This document shows, in pieces, positions 9,179-17,285 of a DNA stretch of 64,000 nt (the first letter of the stretch is position 1; each line of letters begins with the position of its first letter). The stretch is from Chelativorans salis (GTDB lineage: Bacteria > Pseudomonadota > Alphaproteobacteria > Rhizobiales > Rhizobiaceae): NCBI RefSeq assembly GCF_025336525.1, contig NZ_JAOCZP010000010.1, positions 62,001-126,000 on the forward strand, written 5' to 3'. Made by a program: the position numbers and the translations under genes. The notes below the pieces were generated by a model, which had not been told where the DNA came from, did not search any database, and saw nothing but the letters and a program-made list of their open reading frames with translations.

Positions 9179-9649
9179 CTACCAGGGCAGCCGCGGCATG
9201 ATGCCGAGCGGCAACGGCACGAGCAGCACGCTGCGGAATACAAAATCGATCACCAGTGTCGTGCCAACAGCGAAGATCGCCGTCTGCCACCAAGGCACGC
9301 GCAGCAGGACAAGCAGCACGGCCAGGATGGCCGCCATGACCGGCACGAAGCCGACGGGTCGCGCGAGCAGGATGTAGGCCACGACGGCGAGGATGGTGAC
9401 CAAGGCCGCAAGCAGCGCGCCGGGCACGCGCGTCCATTCAGTAAGTGTAATGAGCGGCTCACGTGGCCCGAGAAGCCCGCGCGCAAACAGGATCAACCCG
9501 CAGCCGCCCAGCGCGACGGCAATCGCGGTGGGAAAGGCGGCAGCGCCGTATTGCTGGCCGGGAATGTCGGGGAAGGTTTGCGAATAGATGCCGACCGCCA
9601 GCGCAAAGGCGATGAGCACCCCACCGAGCATCCTGTCGCTAAAGCGCAT
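9179..9649 (-). CDS. tctB: Tripartite tricarboxylate transporter small membrane subunit TctB
   Basis: A 156-residue protein with four hydrophobic segments (GGVLIAFALAVGIYS; AIAVALGGCGLILFARGLL; ALVTILAVVAYILLARPVGF; TAIFAVGTTLVIDFVF) and the early motif FPDIPGQQYGAAAFP that defines the family. It pairs with TctA in the membrane; its precise role in transport is unclear. The gene lies between tctC and tctA. Confidence 0.9.
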   Translation of the reverse strand: MRFSDRMLGGVLIAFALAVGIYSQTFPDIPGQQYGAAAFPTAIAVALGGCGLILFARGLLGPREPLITLTEWTRVPGALLAALVTILAVVAYILLARPVGFVPVMAAILAVLLVLLRVPWWQTAIFAVGTTLVIDFVFRSVLLVPLPLGIMPRLPW

Positions 9650-9794
9650 GGAAAAACCTCCCAGGGCGCATGCTCAAGACGACGCTTGAAAGCTGTGGCG
9701 CGCGTGCATGCGTCAAGGCTCTTGCCCCGCTTGACCACGGCCCAAGGGCGCGGCTTACAGGACGCACCTCCCGGCTATTACCGTCGGGTTCGCC

Positions 9795-10775
9795 TTACTC
9801 CGCCAGACCGATCGCTTTCATCGTCTCGCCCAGAGCCTGGTTGCTCTGGTCCATGAAGTCGGCGAAGTCCTGGCCGGCCGCCCAGCGGACGCCATAGCCT
9901 TGCTCGGACATGAACTGCTTGTACTCGTCGCTGTTGTAAACCTTCTCCAGGGCTTCGGTCAGCGTGGCAACCACGTCGTCGGGCATCCCCTTCGGGCCAA
10001 CGATGCCGCGCCACGCGCCGATCTGCCAATCGGAGTTGATAGCCTCCTTGAGTGTCGGCACGTCCGGGAACAGCTCTGAGCGCTCTTCCGCCATGATGGC
10101 CAGAGATTTCACGCGGCCGGCGTCGATCAGCGAGCGTGCCTCGGGCAGCGAACAGGGCACGATTTCCACCCCTCCGGCCACCATATCCTGCAGGCCCGAA
10201 GCGGCCCCTTCGCTCGGCACCCATTGCACCTTGCTTGGTTCAATGTTCAAATCGTTGAGCATCCCTGCAATGGCGAGATGCCAGATGCCGCCCTGACCGG
10301 TGCCGGATGCCTTGAAGGCTCCGGGCTCGCCTGACTTGATAGCGTCAACCAGTGCCTCGATCGTCTCGAATTCGGAGTCGGCGGCAACCTGAACTGCGGC
10401 CGGATCCTCGTTCATCAGCGCAATCGGCGTGTAGTCTTCCCAGGTGAGCTCCGTCAGGCCCTGCCAGTGCATCATGCCAATCTCGACGGTCGCCACGCCA
10501 AGCGTATAGCCATCAGGCTCCGCCGAGGCGATCGCAGAATGGCCAACCACGCCCGAGCCGCCTGTGCGGTTGGTCACGTTGATCGGCTGCCCGAGCTCCT
10601 TTTCCAGGACCGAGGCGATGATGCGGCCCGTCGCATCCGTTCCGCCGCCGGCGCCCCATGGCACGATGATGGTGATCGGCCTCGCGGGGTATTGCGCCAT
10701 CGCCGGACTCACAAAGGCAAACAGCACTGCGCACACGGCGATCGTCTCAAGATTGAGCAACATTCTCCTGAGCAT
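9795..10775 (-). CDS. tctC: Tripartite tricarboxylate transporter periplasmic binding protein (Bug family)
   Basis: The signal peptide ends at SPAMAQ. The mature protein starts YPARPITIIVPWGAGGGTDATGR, the classical Bug-family opening that forms the ligand loop, and continues with QPINVTNRTGGSGVVGH. Length (326 aa) is normal. It captures a carboxylate in the periplasm and delivers it to TctAB. The residues at the pocket do not tell which carboxylate. It is first in the operon, so the promoter should lie in 10776-10830. Confidence 0.93.
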   Translation of the reverse strand: MLRRMLLNLETIAVCAVLFAFVSPAMAQYPARPITIIVPWGAGGGTDATGRIIASVLEKELGQPINVTNRTGGSGVVGHSAIASAEPDGYTLGVATVEIGMMHWQGLTELTWEDYTPIALMNEDPAAVQVAADSEFETIEALVDAIKSGEPGAFKASGTGQGGIWHLAIAGMLNDLNIEPSKVQWVPSEGAASGLQDMVAGGVEIVPCSLPEARSLIDAGRVKSLAIMAEERSELFPDVPTLKEAINSDWQIGAWRGIVGPKGMPDDVVATLTEALEKVYNSDEYKQFMSEQGYGVRWAAGQDFADFMDQSNQALGETMKAIGLAE

Positions 10776-10808
10776 TTCAACCTCCCTTAACGATTGAGCA
10801 CGATACGT

Positions 10809-11032
10809 TTATCTGGTGTCACTGGGACCGCCTCCAAAGGCAACTCCGGTGTCAGGCAAGGTTCTGACACATACTCGGGACAATGCGTTTACAAGCCAAT
10901 CCTCCGGTGACGGAACCTCGCAAGTGTGTACCCGATGCCAGCCCAGAGACCCCTCCTGCACGGCGTCTTCGGCGCCCCGGCGGGAGCCTAGCATGCGGCA
11001 GGCAAGGTCGAACAGGTGCGGCCCAAGCTTTT
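10809..11032 (-). pseudogene. Fragment of an ECF sigma factor gene (region 2)
   Basis: The frame reads LGPHLFDLACRMLGSRRGAE-DAVQEGSLGWHRV...VPSPEDWLVNALSRVCV. This is sigma-70 region 2 as seen in SigJ-like ECF factors (LF.LAYRMLGS..DAEDAVQ). A TGA lies directly upstream in frame and the protein ends before region 4, so both ends are missing. It is a relic immediately in front of the tct operon. Confidence 0.55.
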
Positions 11033-11036
11033 GATA

Positions 11037-11484
11037 TCATGGCCATCGACCAGCAAGGATAACGGCCCCACCATCCTGTCTGGCCCCACCGGAAGCAGCG
11101 CGATGATTGCGGGCTCGCAGATCGGCTTCAGTCGAGGAACGATCTACAACTCGCACATTCGTAGATCGCTCACTCAATTCCCCGATCTACGTGCCCGTGC
11201 TGTGGTAGTGCCTCCCCTATCGTCGTATCAGGTGTGGCTTCCGGCACTTGCCGATGGATATCTTCGGTCCGATCGAGGGAGAAGAACTGCCGCTCATTTA
11301 GGCGCGGGGACTGCCATGAGCGGTGCATCAAACGGATGCCGGCGACGCGGGGCTACGGCACGGCTACTCTAGGAAATCGAATCGGGCAAGGCGCCACGGT
11401 TGCCTCATTCGCTGTACGGCGCTGTTCACTGATGCTCCTGTTGTGGGTGGAGAGCCGCCATCCGCACCCGCCTGCAGACGACGC
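11037..11484. other. Intergenic stretch, no gene seen
   Basis: Apart from short repeats of CGATCTAC in both orientations near 11142-11205 I find nothing recognisable. The plus-strand frame from 11234 that runs into the lectin gene is its antisense shadow. Confidence 0.35.
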
Positions 11485-11617
11485 GGTCAGGCCACCAGAC
11501 TACCAATGCAAATTTGCAGATAGCGAAAGGGCCGAGCCCGGTGAACGGGCTCGGCAGGGGGAGGATGGCTTTTCCCTGGTCCGTCGGGGACTAGGGAAAA
11601 GCCACGGGGGTTCCGTT
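11485..11617. repeat. Structured element downstream of lectin gene 1 (copy A)
   Basis: This 130-bp stretch recurs at 18058-18189, in both cases downstream of a LecA-like gene. It contains the palindrome TGCAAATTTGCA (11507-11518), a perfect 10-bp hairpin GCCGAGCCCG/CGGGCTCGGC with loop GTGAA (11531-11555), and a 16-bp hairpin starting GGCTTTTCCC with loop GTCGG (11567-11603). In copy B both hairpins keep their shape although bases differ. It may be a terminator or an RNA-stability or regulatory element. No T-run follows either hairpin, so a simple intrinsic terminator is uncertain. Confidence 0.6.
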
Positions 11618-11653
11618 CAGGCCGGCTTTGGAAGCCGGTGCGTTAGCCAGCAG

Positions 11654-12382
11654 CTATTTCTTTGTGAGCGTTATCTCAAAGGAGCCCCTATTGTTGCCAT
11701 ACTCACCCGGATCGTCGTTGTAGAAGAACGCGATTTCGCCTTCCTCTTGCACGTGATAGTCGGACAGTCCTTTGCCCACGGGCCTGTAAGGGTTGGGACC
11801 GCTGCCAATCCTCATCAGACATGCACCGACATTCGTTCCGGGCAGAAGTGCACCTGGGTCCTGATTTTGGGGATCCCCATCAGGATCGAACTCTGGATAG
11901 GACGGCCCATAACTTGCCTTCCCTGTGACCGTGATCGAAATCTTATCCCCACTGCTGACGGTGACACCTGATTTCACGCCCTTTTCCGCCGTCGCCTCGA
12001 GCGTGCATGTGACCGGTTTCGGTGTTTCTCTCGTGACTGTGACGTCGAACGAGCCCGAATTGTTGCCATACTCGCCCGGCACATCGTTGTAGAGGAATGT
12101 GATTTCGCCGACCTCTCCTACTCCCCAATTGGATTTCCCCGTGCCGATGACCTTCGGGGCGCCGTCCTTGCCAACCCGCATCAGGACTGCTCCGACATTC
12201 GTTCCGGGCAGAATTGCTTTGGGGTCTTTATTTTGGGGGTCTCCGTCAGGACCTTCTTCCGGAGCGGCCGGACCGTTTCTTGCTGACCCCGTGACGGTGA
12301 TCGTGATCACGTCGTCTTCTTTGAGGTGCACACTTGTTGCTTTCCCATTTTCCGACTTAGGGTCGAGTTTCCCATGCCACAT
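11654..12382 (-). CDS. Tandem LecA-like (PA-IL) lectin, two domains
   Basis: The start at 12382 (MWHGKLDPKSENGKATSVHL) is preferred over the in-frame ATG at 12412, because PA-I lectins begin M(A)W.G and have no signal peptide. Domain 1 covers about residues 1-118 and domain 2 about 125-242. Each ends with the family motif YNDVPGEYGNN.GSF, which in LecA supplies the calcium and galactose ligands: Asp100, backbone 101 and 104, Asn107, Asn108. Here Asp100, Asn107 and Asn108 stand at the same numbers. Differences: position 36 is Asn in domain 1 but Tyr in domain 2 (GKASYGP), and the His50/Gln53 pair that grips galactose is not kept, so sugar preference may differ. A lux-box dyad lies about 110 bases upstream. 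Cytoplasmic synthesis with release by lysis or an unknown route is likely, as for LecA. Confidence 0.85.
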   Translation of the reverse strand: MWHGKLDPKSENGKATSVHLKEDDVITITVTGSARNGPAAPEEGPDGDPQNKDPKAILPGTNVGAVLMRVGKDGAPKVIGTGKSNWGVGEVGEITFLYNDVPGEYGNNSGSFDVTVTRETPKPVTCTLEATAEKGVKSGVTVSSGDKISITVTGKASYGPSYPEFDPDGDPQNQDPGALLPGTNVGACLMRIGSGPNPYRPVGKGLSDYHVQEEGEIAFFYNDDPGEYGNNRGSFEITLTKK

Positions 12383-12512
12383 TACTCGCTCCTTTCGAAG
12401 ATAACTCGGCAACTTGATACGTCACGCTGGATGTCCGGAGATCCGCACGACCTGATTGACGTTACGCAAAAGGAGAGGGATTGGTATTGTAGATTCCTAC
12501 AGGTCGCGTGGA
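12026..12512. repeat. Long direct repeat, copy A (lectin domain 1 plus promoter)
   Basis: This block matches 18653-19139 at a constant offset of 6627 bases with no net insertion or deletion. The part coding for the LecA domain is nearly identical between copies. The leader and promoter part (12383-12512) has many substitutions, although the TTACGCAAAAGGAGAGG stretch and the lux box are kept. Recent duplication or gene conversion of the coding part explains this best. Confidence 0.8.
12483..12504 (-). promoter_or_regulatory. lux-box operator upstream of lectin gene 1
   Basis: A 22-bp dyad reading, in gene direction, ACCTGTAGgaatCTACAATACC. The inner arms TGTAG/CTACA are a typical LuxR-type binding site. 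Near-identical sites lie at 17201, 19110 and 20775. TTGCGTAAC follows about 20 bases downstream in this copy and in the 19110 copy. Activation by AHL-bound LuxR is inferred. Confidence 0.75.
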
Positions 12513-12530
12513 CTGCAGCGGCGCTGCATG
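12498..12530 (-). pseudogene. Remnant of the luxR 3' end at lux box 1
   Basis: In the minus frame that ends inside the lux box the codons read MQRRCSPRDL-stop. This aligns with the LuxR tail LQHRLIPLDL-stop at the same position relative to the dyad at 19124. It supports the view that the operator was copied together with the end of luxR. It is short, so taken alone it would be weak. Confidence 0.45.
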
Positions 12531-12609
12531 CCCGTAAATTGCCTCATCTTGTTTGGCCGCGGCAACTCGGCGCAGAATGCGGCGAACTACTTGAAGCTCG
12601 AGGCAAGCG

Positions 12610-12885
12610 ATCTGCTGTATATGGCGGTATTGGCGATGGCGCTGCACAGCGCTTTCCCCACCATTACCACTATTTCTCCAACCGCAGCTTCCCCTACGTG
12701 GGCAAAACGACCGAAGGACACAACGATCTTCTTGGCCGCGTAGACGGCGTCGATGGGCTCAAGACGGGCTATATCCGCGCTTCCGGTTACAATCTCGCTA
12801 CCTCCGCCGGCCGCAGCCGACGGGTTGTCGCGATCGTAATGGGTGGGGAGACCGCCAAGACGCGGGACGCGCATATGGAGGGGCC
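12610..12885 (+). pseudogene. Fragment of a D-alanyl-D-alanine carboxypeptidase gene
   Basis: Two plus frames join near 12655: MAVLAMALHSAFP, then FPHHYHYFSNRSFPYVGKT, GHNDLLGRVDGVDGLKTGYI (the KTG motif of DacA-type enzymes) and NLATSAGRSRRVVAIVMGGE. The catalytic SxxK part and the C-terminal domain are absent. It is a frameshifted relic between the lectin promoter and the end of the sugar ABC operon. Confidence 0.7.
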
Positions 12886-12914
12886 AGTCACGATCGAATG
12901 GAAAGCCGATAGAC

Positions 12915-13655
12915 CTACGCACCCTCGATGGCCCCGGTGATCAGCCCCGTCACCTCCTCCGGAGAGCTGTCAGCAATCGGTTTGTCGGCCACTTTCCTGC
13001 CGCGACGCAGCACCGCAACACGGTCGCAGACGGAGAAGACGTCCGGCGTCCTGTGGCTGATGAGGATCACCGTGTGACCTGTGGTCTTCAGATGCCGGAT
13101 CAGGTCAAGCACCTCGGCCACCTGGCGCACGCTGATCGCCGCCGTCGGCTCGTCCATCAGCACGATCTTCGGGTCCACGAGCCGCGTACGGGCGATCGCT
13201 ACCGCCTGGCGCTGGCCGCCGGACATGTGCTTGACAAGGTCTCGTGGTCGCGTCTCAGACTTCAACTCAGCAAAGATCTCTGCCGCGCGTGCGTTCATCG
13301 CTGTTCGGTCGAGAAAGCGGCAGGGGCCAATCTTGCGGATGAGTTCTCGCCCAAGGAACACGTTGAGCGCCGCCGAGAGATTGTCGCAGAGAGCGAGATC
13401 CTGATAGATGATCTCGATGCCCTTCTGCCGCGCCTCCACGGGACGCGCGAACCGCACCTCCTCGCCGTCGAGCACGATGCGTCCCATGCTCGGCGGGAAG
13501 GTTCCGGCGATGATCTTGACCAGCGTCGATTTGCCCGCGCCGTTGTCGCCCATAAGGCCTAGCGCTTCGCCGCGCTCAAGCGAAAGATCGATCCCGTTCA
13601 GCGCCTCGATGGCGCCGAAATGCTTGGAAACCCCGCTAAGCTCCAGTATGGCCAT
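12915..13655 (-). CDS. Sugar ABC transporter ATP-binding protein (RbsA/XylG type, single domain)
   Basis: Start at 13655 (MAILELSGVSKHFGAIEALN). It has the Walker A GDNGAGKST, the signature HMSGGQRQAVAIART and the Walker B VLMDEPTAA. At 246 residues it holds one nucleotide-binding domain, whereas RbsA/MglA have two; such half-size forms pair with RbsC-like permeases. It is the last gene of the leftward operon binding protein-permease-ATPase and powers uptake of a sugar or polyol through the 13667-14686 permease. Confidence 0.92.
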   Translation of the reverse strand: MAILELSGVSKHFGAIEALNGIDLSLERGEALGLMGDNGAGKSTLVKIIAGTFPPSMGRIVLDGEEVRFARPVEARQKGIEIIYQDLALCDNLSAALNVFLGRELIRKIGPCRFLDRTAMNARAAEIFAELKSETRPRDLVKHMSGGQRQAVAIARTRLVDPKIVLMDEPTAAISVRQVAEVLDLIRHLKTTGHTVILISHRTPDVFSVCDRVAVLRRGRKVADKPIADSSPEEVTGLITGAIEGA

Positions 13656-13666
13656 GCCGTCCTCCC

Positions 13667-14686
13667 TCAGCCGCGCCGCCGCGCCGCGTACTGGTCGAAC
13701 GCCACCGCCATGACCAGGATCACGCCGATAATGATCTGCTGCACGAAGGACGAGACGTTGAGCAGCACTAGGCCGTTGCGCAGCACGCCGATGAGCAGGA
13801 CACCCGCCACCGTACCGCCGATGCCGCCCACGCCGCCGAAGAGCGATGTACCGCCGATCACCACCGCGGCGATGATGTCGAGCTCCAGCCCCAACCCTGC
13901 CACGGCCTCCGCCGAGTTGAGCCGCGCCGAAAGCACAAATGCGGCAAACCCGCTTAGGAAACCGACGATCACATAGACGAGAAATGTCACCCGCCTCGCG
14001 TTGATGCCGTTCAAATCCGCCGCCGCCTCGTTGCCACCGACGGCATAGACATGCAGGCCGAAGCGCGTGTAGCGCAGCACGATGTGGGCGATGATCGCGA
14101 CGACTACGAATATGATCACCGGCACCGGCACCATCATGATCCGCCCCTGTCCCCACCAGGTGTAGTCGGGGGTGAAACCGCTGACCGGCCCGCCTCCCGA
14201 CAGAAGTAGCGCCATACCGCGAAAGGCGGTGAGCCCCCCGAGGGTCACCACGAAGGGCGGAACCTTGAGACGGGTGATGGCGATTCCCTGCACCGCGCCC
14301 GCTGCCATGCCGACGGCAAGCGCCGCGAGCACCGCCAGTATAACGGGGTTGCCCGCTTGCTCGACGCCCACGGCAAAGCGGCTTTCGAGCCCGCCCTTGG
14401 CCACATAGGCCGCCGCCAGTCCGCAAAGCGCCACCTGCGAGCCCACGGAGAGGTCGATGCCCCGCGTCAGGATGACGAAGGTCATGCCGATGGCGATCAG
14501 GCCCGAAATCGAGACCTGCCGCAACACGTTCATCACGTTGAGCGGGTGCAGGAAATTCTGATGCAGAAGCGAGAAGACGAGGATCAGCAAAAGCAAGAAC
14601 ATTGGCGCTGCATACTGCGCCAGGAAGTCGACCGTGTCCCTTCGCTGGTCGGCGGCGTGCCCCTGGCGCGATGCAATCTTCGTCAT
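13667..14686 (-). CDS. Sugar ABC transporter permease (RbsC-like)
   Basis: A 339-residue inner-membrane protein with 8-10 hydrophobic segments. The family motifs are present: VILTRGIDLSVGS near residue 73 and AVVIGGTSLFGGVGGIGGTV toward the end. The gene stands 11 bases before the ATPase gene. A typical homodimeric channel of a CUT2-class importer. Confidence 0.93.
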   Translation of the reverse strand: MTKIASRQGHAADQRRDTVDFLAQYAAPMFLLLLILVFSLLHQNFLHPLNVMNVLRQVSISGLIAIGMTFVILTRGIDLSVGSQVALCGLAAAYVAKGGLESRFAVGVEQAGNPVILAVLAALAVGMAAGAVQGIAITRLKVPPFVVTLGGLTAFRGMALLLSGGGPVSGFTPDYTWWGQGRIMMVPVPVIIFVVVAIIAHIVLRYTRFGLHVYAVGGNEAAADLNGINARRVTFLVYVIVGFLSGFAAFVLSARLNSAEAVAGLGLELDIIAAVVIGGTSLFGGVGGIGGTVAGVLLIGVLRNGLVLLNVSSFVQQIIIGVILVMAVAFDQYAARRRG

Positions 14687-14766
14687 TTGGAACTGTCCGC
14701 TCCGCTACCGACTCGGCACCCGCGCGCGGGCCGCATGGTCCCACGGCCCGTCCGAGCAGGTGCGAT

Positions 14767-15705
14767 TCAGTTCAACTCGTCGAGGCGTTCGGCCTCGTCT
14801 ATATTGTTCGCGGTGATCGCAATCGGCTCCAGAAGCACCACCGGCTCGGGCTCAACGCCGTCGCGCAGATATCCCACCATCTGCTGCATGGCCGTGCGGC
14901 TCTGCCCGCCCGGCATCTGCTCGATAGTAGCCGTCATCATGCCGTCGCGGACGCTGGCCAGCGCCTCCGGCAGCGCGTCGAAGCCGATGAGGGCGATGTC
15001 GAGGCCCTGCTCTTCCAGCACCTGTTGGGCACCGAGCGCCATGTCATCGTTCGCCGCCACGATCACGTCCGGCGGCTCGTCCAGCCCGGCCAGAATGGCC
15101 TCCGTGACCGACGCGCCTTCCTCGCGCGCGAAATTCGCCGTCTGCTCCGCCACGAACACATAGAGGTCGGGATGCTCGTCCAGCACGTTATGGAGCCCGG
15201 CATTGCGGTCGATGGCGGGGCTCGCACCTGGCTGCCCTTGCAGGTTCACGACGCGCGCGCCGTCGGGAAACAATTCAATGATGAGCCGCCCCTGCGCCTC
15301 GCCGCCTAGCACGTTGTCGGCGCCGACATGGCCTAGGATACCGTCCACGCCTTCGACCCGCCGATCGACAGTGATGACGGGAATCCCCGCTTCGACGGCC
15401 TGCTGCAGGGCCGGCGCCATTGCCACCGAGTCAAGCGGGCTGATGATGATACCGTCGACCCCACTAACGATCGCCGCTTCCACGTCGGAGGTCTGCTTCG
15501 GCGTCGAGTTCTGTCCGTCATACTCGACTACCGACACGCCCAGCGCCCCCGCCTCGTCGCGCAACTCGTTCTGCATGTGCACGAAGAACGGGAAGCCGAG
15601 GCTCGGCATCGATGTGGCGATCGTCAGATCCTGGGATGCTGCCGGCGAGACCGCCAGAAAGCCCGCTGCTACGAGTGCCGCGATGCACGCGGATATCTTC
15701 TTCAT
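14767..15705 (-). CDS. Sugar ABC transporter periplasmic binding protein (CUT2 class)
   Basis: Start at 15705 (MKKISACIAALVAAGF) gives a signal peptide ending near AASQ. The mature protein has the type I binding-protein pattern: SMPSLGFPFFVHMQNELRDE, DVEAAIVSGVDGIIISPLDS, ITVDRRVEG, DVIVAANDDMALGA and IGFDALPEAL. Of the ligand residues the Asp-Arg pair at VDRR and the Asp in NDDMA can be seen. The ligand is probably an aldopentose or hexose, not determinable here. First gene of its operon. Confidence 0.92.
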   Translation of the reverse strand: MKKISACIAALVAAGFLAVSPAASQDLTIATSMPSLGFPFFVHMQNELRDEAGALGVSVVEYDGQNSTPKQTSDVEAAIVSGVDGIIISPLDSVAMAPALQQAVEAGIPVITVDRRVEGVDGILGHVGADNVLGGEAQGRLIIELFPDGARVVNLQGQPGASPAIDRNAGLHNVLDEHPDLYVFVAEQTANFAREEGASVTEAILAGLDEPPDVIVAANDDMALGAQQVLEEQGLDIALIGFDALPEALASVRDGMMTATIEQMPGGQSRTAMQQMVGYLRDGVEPEPVVLLEPIAITANNIDEAERLDELN

Positions 15706-15953
15706 AAGGTTCCTCCCCACCGTTATAAGGCTCTCCGCGCATCATCGGTCATCCTGGCGGGGAGCCAGCGCGGCAAGCTTACAAAGCGATGGAGATTTCA
15801 GTCAAGCAGCGCGGGCTTCAGAGAAATGCGCGTGGCGAGCTCGCCACGCGGGTCAGCGTCGTGGCGGGCATTGCCATCAGGGCCTCCGCCAAGTCTTGTT
15901 CCTGGTCGGCAGCGCTCAGTTCCGCCTGCTTGGCGGCGAAATAGCCGCTTCGC

Positions 15954-16430
15954 TTAAGCCGTTGGCTTTTGAAATGAGCGCCGGCGCTTTGTCTCGACGA
16001 CCACGCCTGTCGATCTGCCGGCCGCAATCTTGGTCTTGAGCGTAAGCGCTTGTTTTGGCTCCGGCTTTGACTGCGATTCAGCGTCCCCTTTTGGTGGTGT
16101 TTGCGCGGCTCGCCGCCTGAGGTTGCGTATGTGCATTAGGGCGTTGGCTGCCGCCGCGTCCGCCTCAGATACTTCGCCAGCCGGTTTCCCATTGAGATCG
16201 ACACGCACCGCGCCAGCACGCAGTTTCGAAAGGTAGTTTCCGATCTTTGTATAAGCACGCATGGCCGTGCTCAACTCATCGTCCGACAGATCCCCGTCAA
16301 GAGCGCGAATATCGTGATGAATGCCGATCTTCAGAGGCCTCGGCGCTTTCGGATTGAATGCCTTCGGCCACTTGGCCGACAGGTAGCGGAAAAGCTCTGA
16401 TGGCGATCTCCCTTGCTTTGTGCCTCGCAT
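15954..16430 (-). CDS. ProQ/FinO-family RNA chaperone
   Basis: The FinO domain covers about residues 8-105: LFRYLSAKWPKAFNPKAPRP-LKIGIHHDI, LSDDELSTAMRAYTKIGNYL and GAVRVDLNGKPAGEVSEADA. The KIGI and YL motifs are conserved in the family, which binds terminator-like RNA hairpins and their antisense partners. A basic, low-complexity tail (residues 110-158) resembles the linker and extra RNA-binding part of other members. On plasmids such proteins can act with antisense RNAs in transfer or copy control; a link with the repABC antisense RNA is only a possibility. Confidence 0.85.
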   Translation of the reverse strand: MRGTKQGRSPSELFRYLSAKWPKAFNPKAPRPLKIGIHHDIRALDGDLSDDELSTAMRAYTKIGNYLSKLRAGAVRVDLNGKPAGEVSEADAAAANALMHIRNLRRRAAQTPPKGDAESQSKPEPKQALTLKTKIAAGRSTGVVVETKRRRSFQKPTA

Positions 16431-16700
16431 GATCAAGCCTCACCCGAATTGTTTTGTTCCAAGATCTAGTAGCGCGCGTTTACGCATGCTTACAGGCTTC
16501 TGGGTAGAGCCCAGGGACTTATCGACCTCGCGGGCGGGGGCAAGCCAAGTGATGGTGCCGACGGTGACGAGCCTCCCATGAACGATCATCACGAGGGTGT
16601 CGGCCTTCCGTTCCTTGCCGAAGGAGCACCCAGGCGCTTAGCGCATGGTCAACTGGCCGACGGATAGCCGACCAGCTGACTTGATCCGCCGATCACGACG

Positions 16701-17018
16701 TCAAATGGCATAGGCGACCCAGCCAATCCTCTCGGCAACATGGATGCCATTCGACATGGCCTGGTTCTCCTTACCGCCCGAGGAACCGACAAGCTCGTTG
16801 ATCCTGATTTTGAAGCCCGCAGGCGTCACGTCGGCAAGGCGAATACCAGGCGTGTCCGGACCATGGAACGTCTGCGTCTCGGTGATGACGATAACCTTCG
16901 AGCCATTCGGGAAGGGCTTGGGGAACTGCACGGGTGTGAAACTGCTGGTATCGTCTCCCTTGAGCGCAGGCGCATTTGCGGACTTGAGTTCAACGACCCC
17001 GGTTTGGACTTGGCTCAT
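16701..17018 (-). CDS. H-type lectin domain protein, 105 aa
   Basis: The ATG at 17018 follows a perfect AAAGGAGGAA ribosome site. After a short tail the chain matches the H-type (Helix pomatia agglutinin-like) lectin pattern: FTPVQFPKPFPNGSKVIVIT, then RLADVTPAGFKIRINE and a closing IGWVAYAI strand. These small beta-sandwiches usually form trimers or hexamers and bind GalNAc-type sugars. There is no signal peptide, as with the two LecA-like proteins nearby. Directly upstream lie the remains of a LecA-like gene and, at 17201, a lux box. So this lectin appears to have been placed behind an existing quorum-sensing promoter. Family assignment is by motif. Confidence 0.7.
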   Translation of the reverse strand: MSQVQTGVVELKSANAPALKGDDTSSFTPVQFPKPFPNGSKVIVITETQTFHGPDTPGIRLADVTPAGFKIRINELVGSSGGKENQAMSNGIHVAERIGWVAYAI

Positions 17019-17026
17019 GACTTCCT

Positions 17027-17150
17027 CCTTTATGACTGTGGCATCAAACGAACCCGAATTATCGCCTTAGTGACGGGGCGCATCGGCGACCAAGAAAATC
17101 AGCTCACCATCGGCTGGGACCTGCCAATGGAGCGAGCCGTTGCCGAGGTG
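17027..17150 (-). pseudogene. 3' remnant of a third LecA-like lectin gene
   Basis: The minus frame reads HLGNGSLHWQVPADGELIFL-VADAPRH-stop-GDNSGSFDATVIKEEV. This matches the end of LecA-type domains (..G.ITLIYNDVPG.YGNNSGSF.V.). A TAA stands where the family Tyr is expected. The 5' half is gone. It lies between the lux box at 17201 and the H-type lectin gene, so the H-type gene now follows a promoter that once served a LecA-like gene. Confidence 0.7.
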
Positions 17151-17200
17151 TTGTCACCGATGCTTCAGCGCAAAGATGCTGAGGCAAAAAAAGGGGGATT

Positions 17201-17222
17201 GGTATTGTAGTTTTCTACAGGT
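17201..17222 (-). promoter_or_regulatory. lux-box operator upstream of the H-type lectin
   Basis: In gene direction ACCTGTAGaaaaCTACAATACC, identical over the dyad to the site at 19110. It stands about 185 bases before the H-type lectin start. Downstream sequence differs from the other lectin promoters (GGCAAAAAAAGGGGG region), so its strength may differ. Confidence 0.72.
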
Positions 17223-17265
17223 CGTGTGGAATGAGGTGGTGCTGAATGGCGCGCACGACGGCCTG
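17215..17265 (-). pseudogene. Duplicated 3' end of luxR at lux box 2
   Basis: The minus frame ends QAVVRAIQHHLIPHDL-stop, with the stop codon inside the lux box. The functional luxR at 19124 ends QAVVRALQHRLIPLDL-stop at the same place. Upstream of these 16 codons the resemblance ends. This is the clearest evidence that operator and luxR tail were copied as one unit. Confidence 0.8.
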
Positions 17266-17285
17266 GCGTGGCCCGCCGGCCGGCC

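Noticed and set aside
11140-11210. Three CGATCTAC words in both orientations as a possible operator
   Set aside because: Short words with irregular spacing and no adjacent gene start.
11234-11971. 245-codon plus frame ending in the lectin gene
   Set aside because: Overlaps the LecA-like gene in antisense and has no motif or ribosome site.
13656-14744. Long N-terminal extension of the sugar ATPase frame
   Set aside because: Low-complexity Arg/Gly-rich sequence that is only the permease gene read in another frame.
16490-16630. Minus-strand fragment containing MIVHGRLVTVG, slightly like the LacI relic at 21655
   Set aside because: Too short and too weak to name; might be another LacI relic, but I cannot support it.
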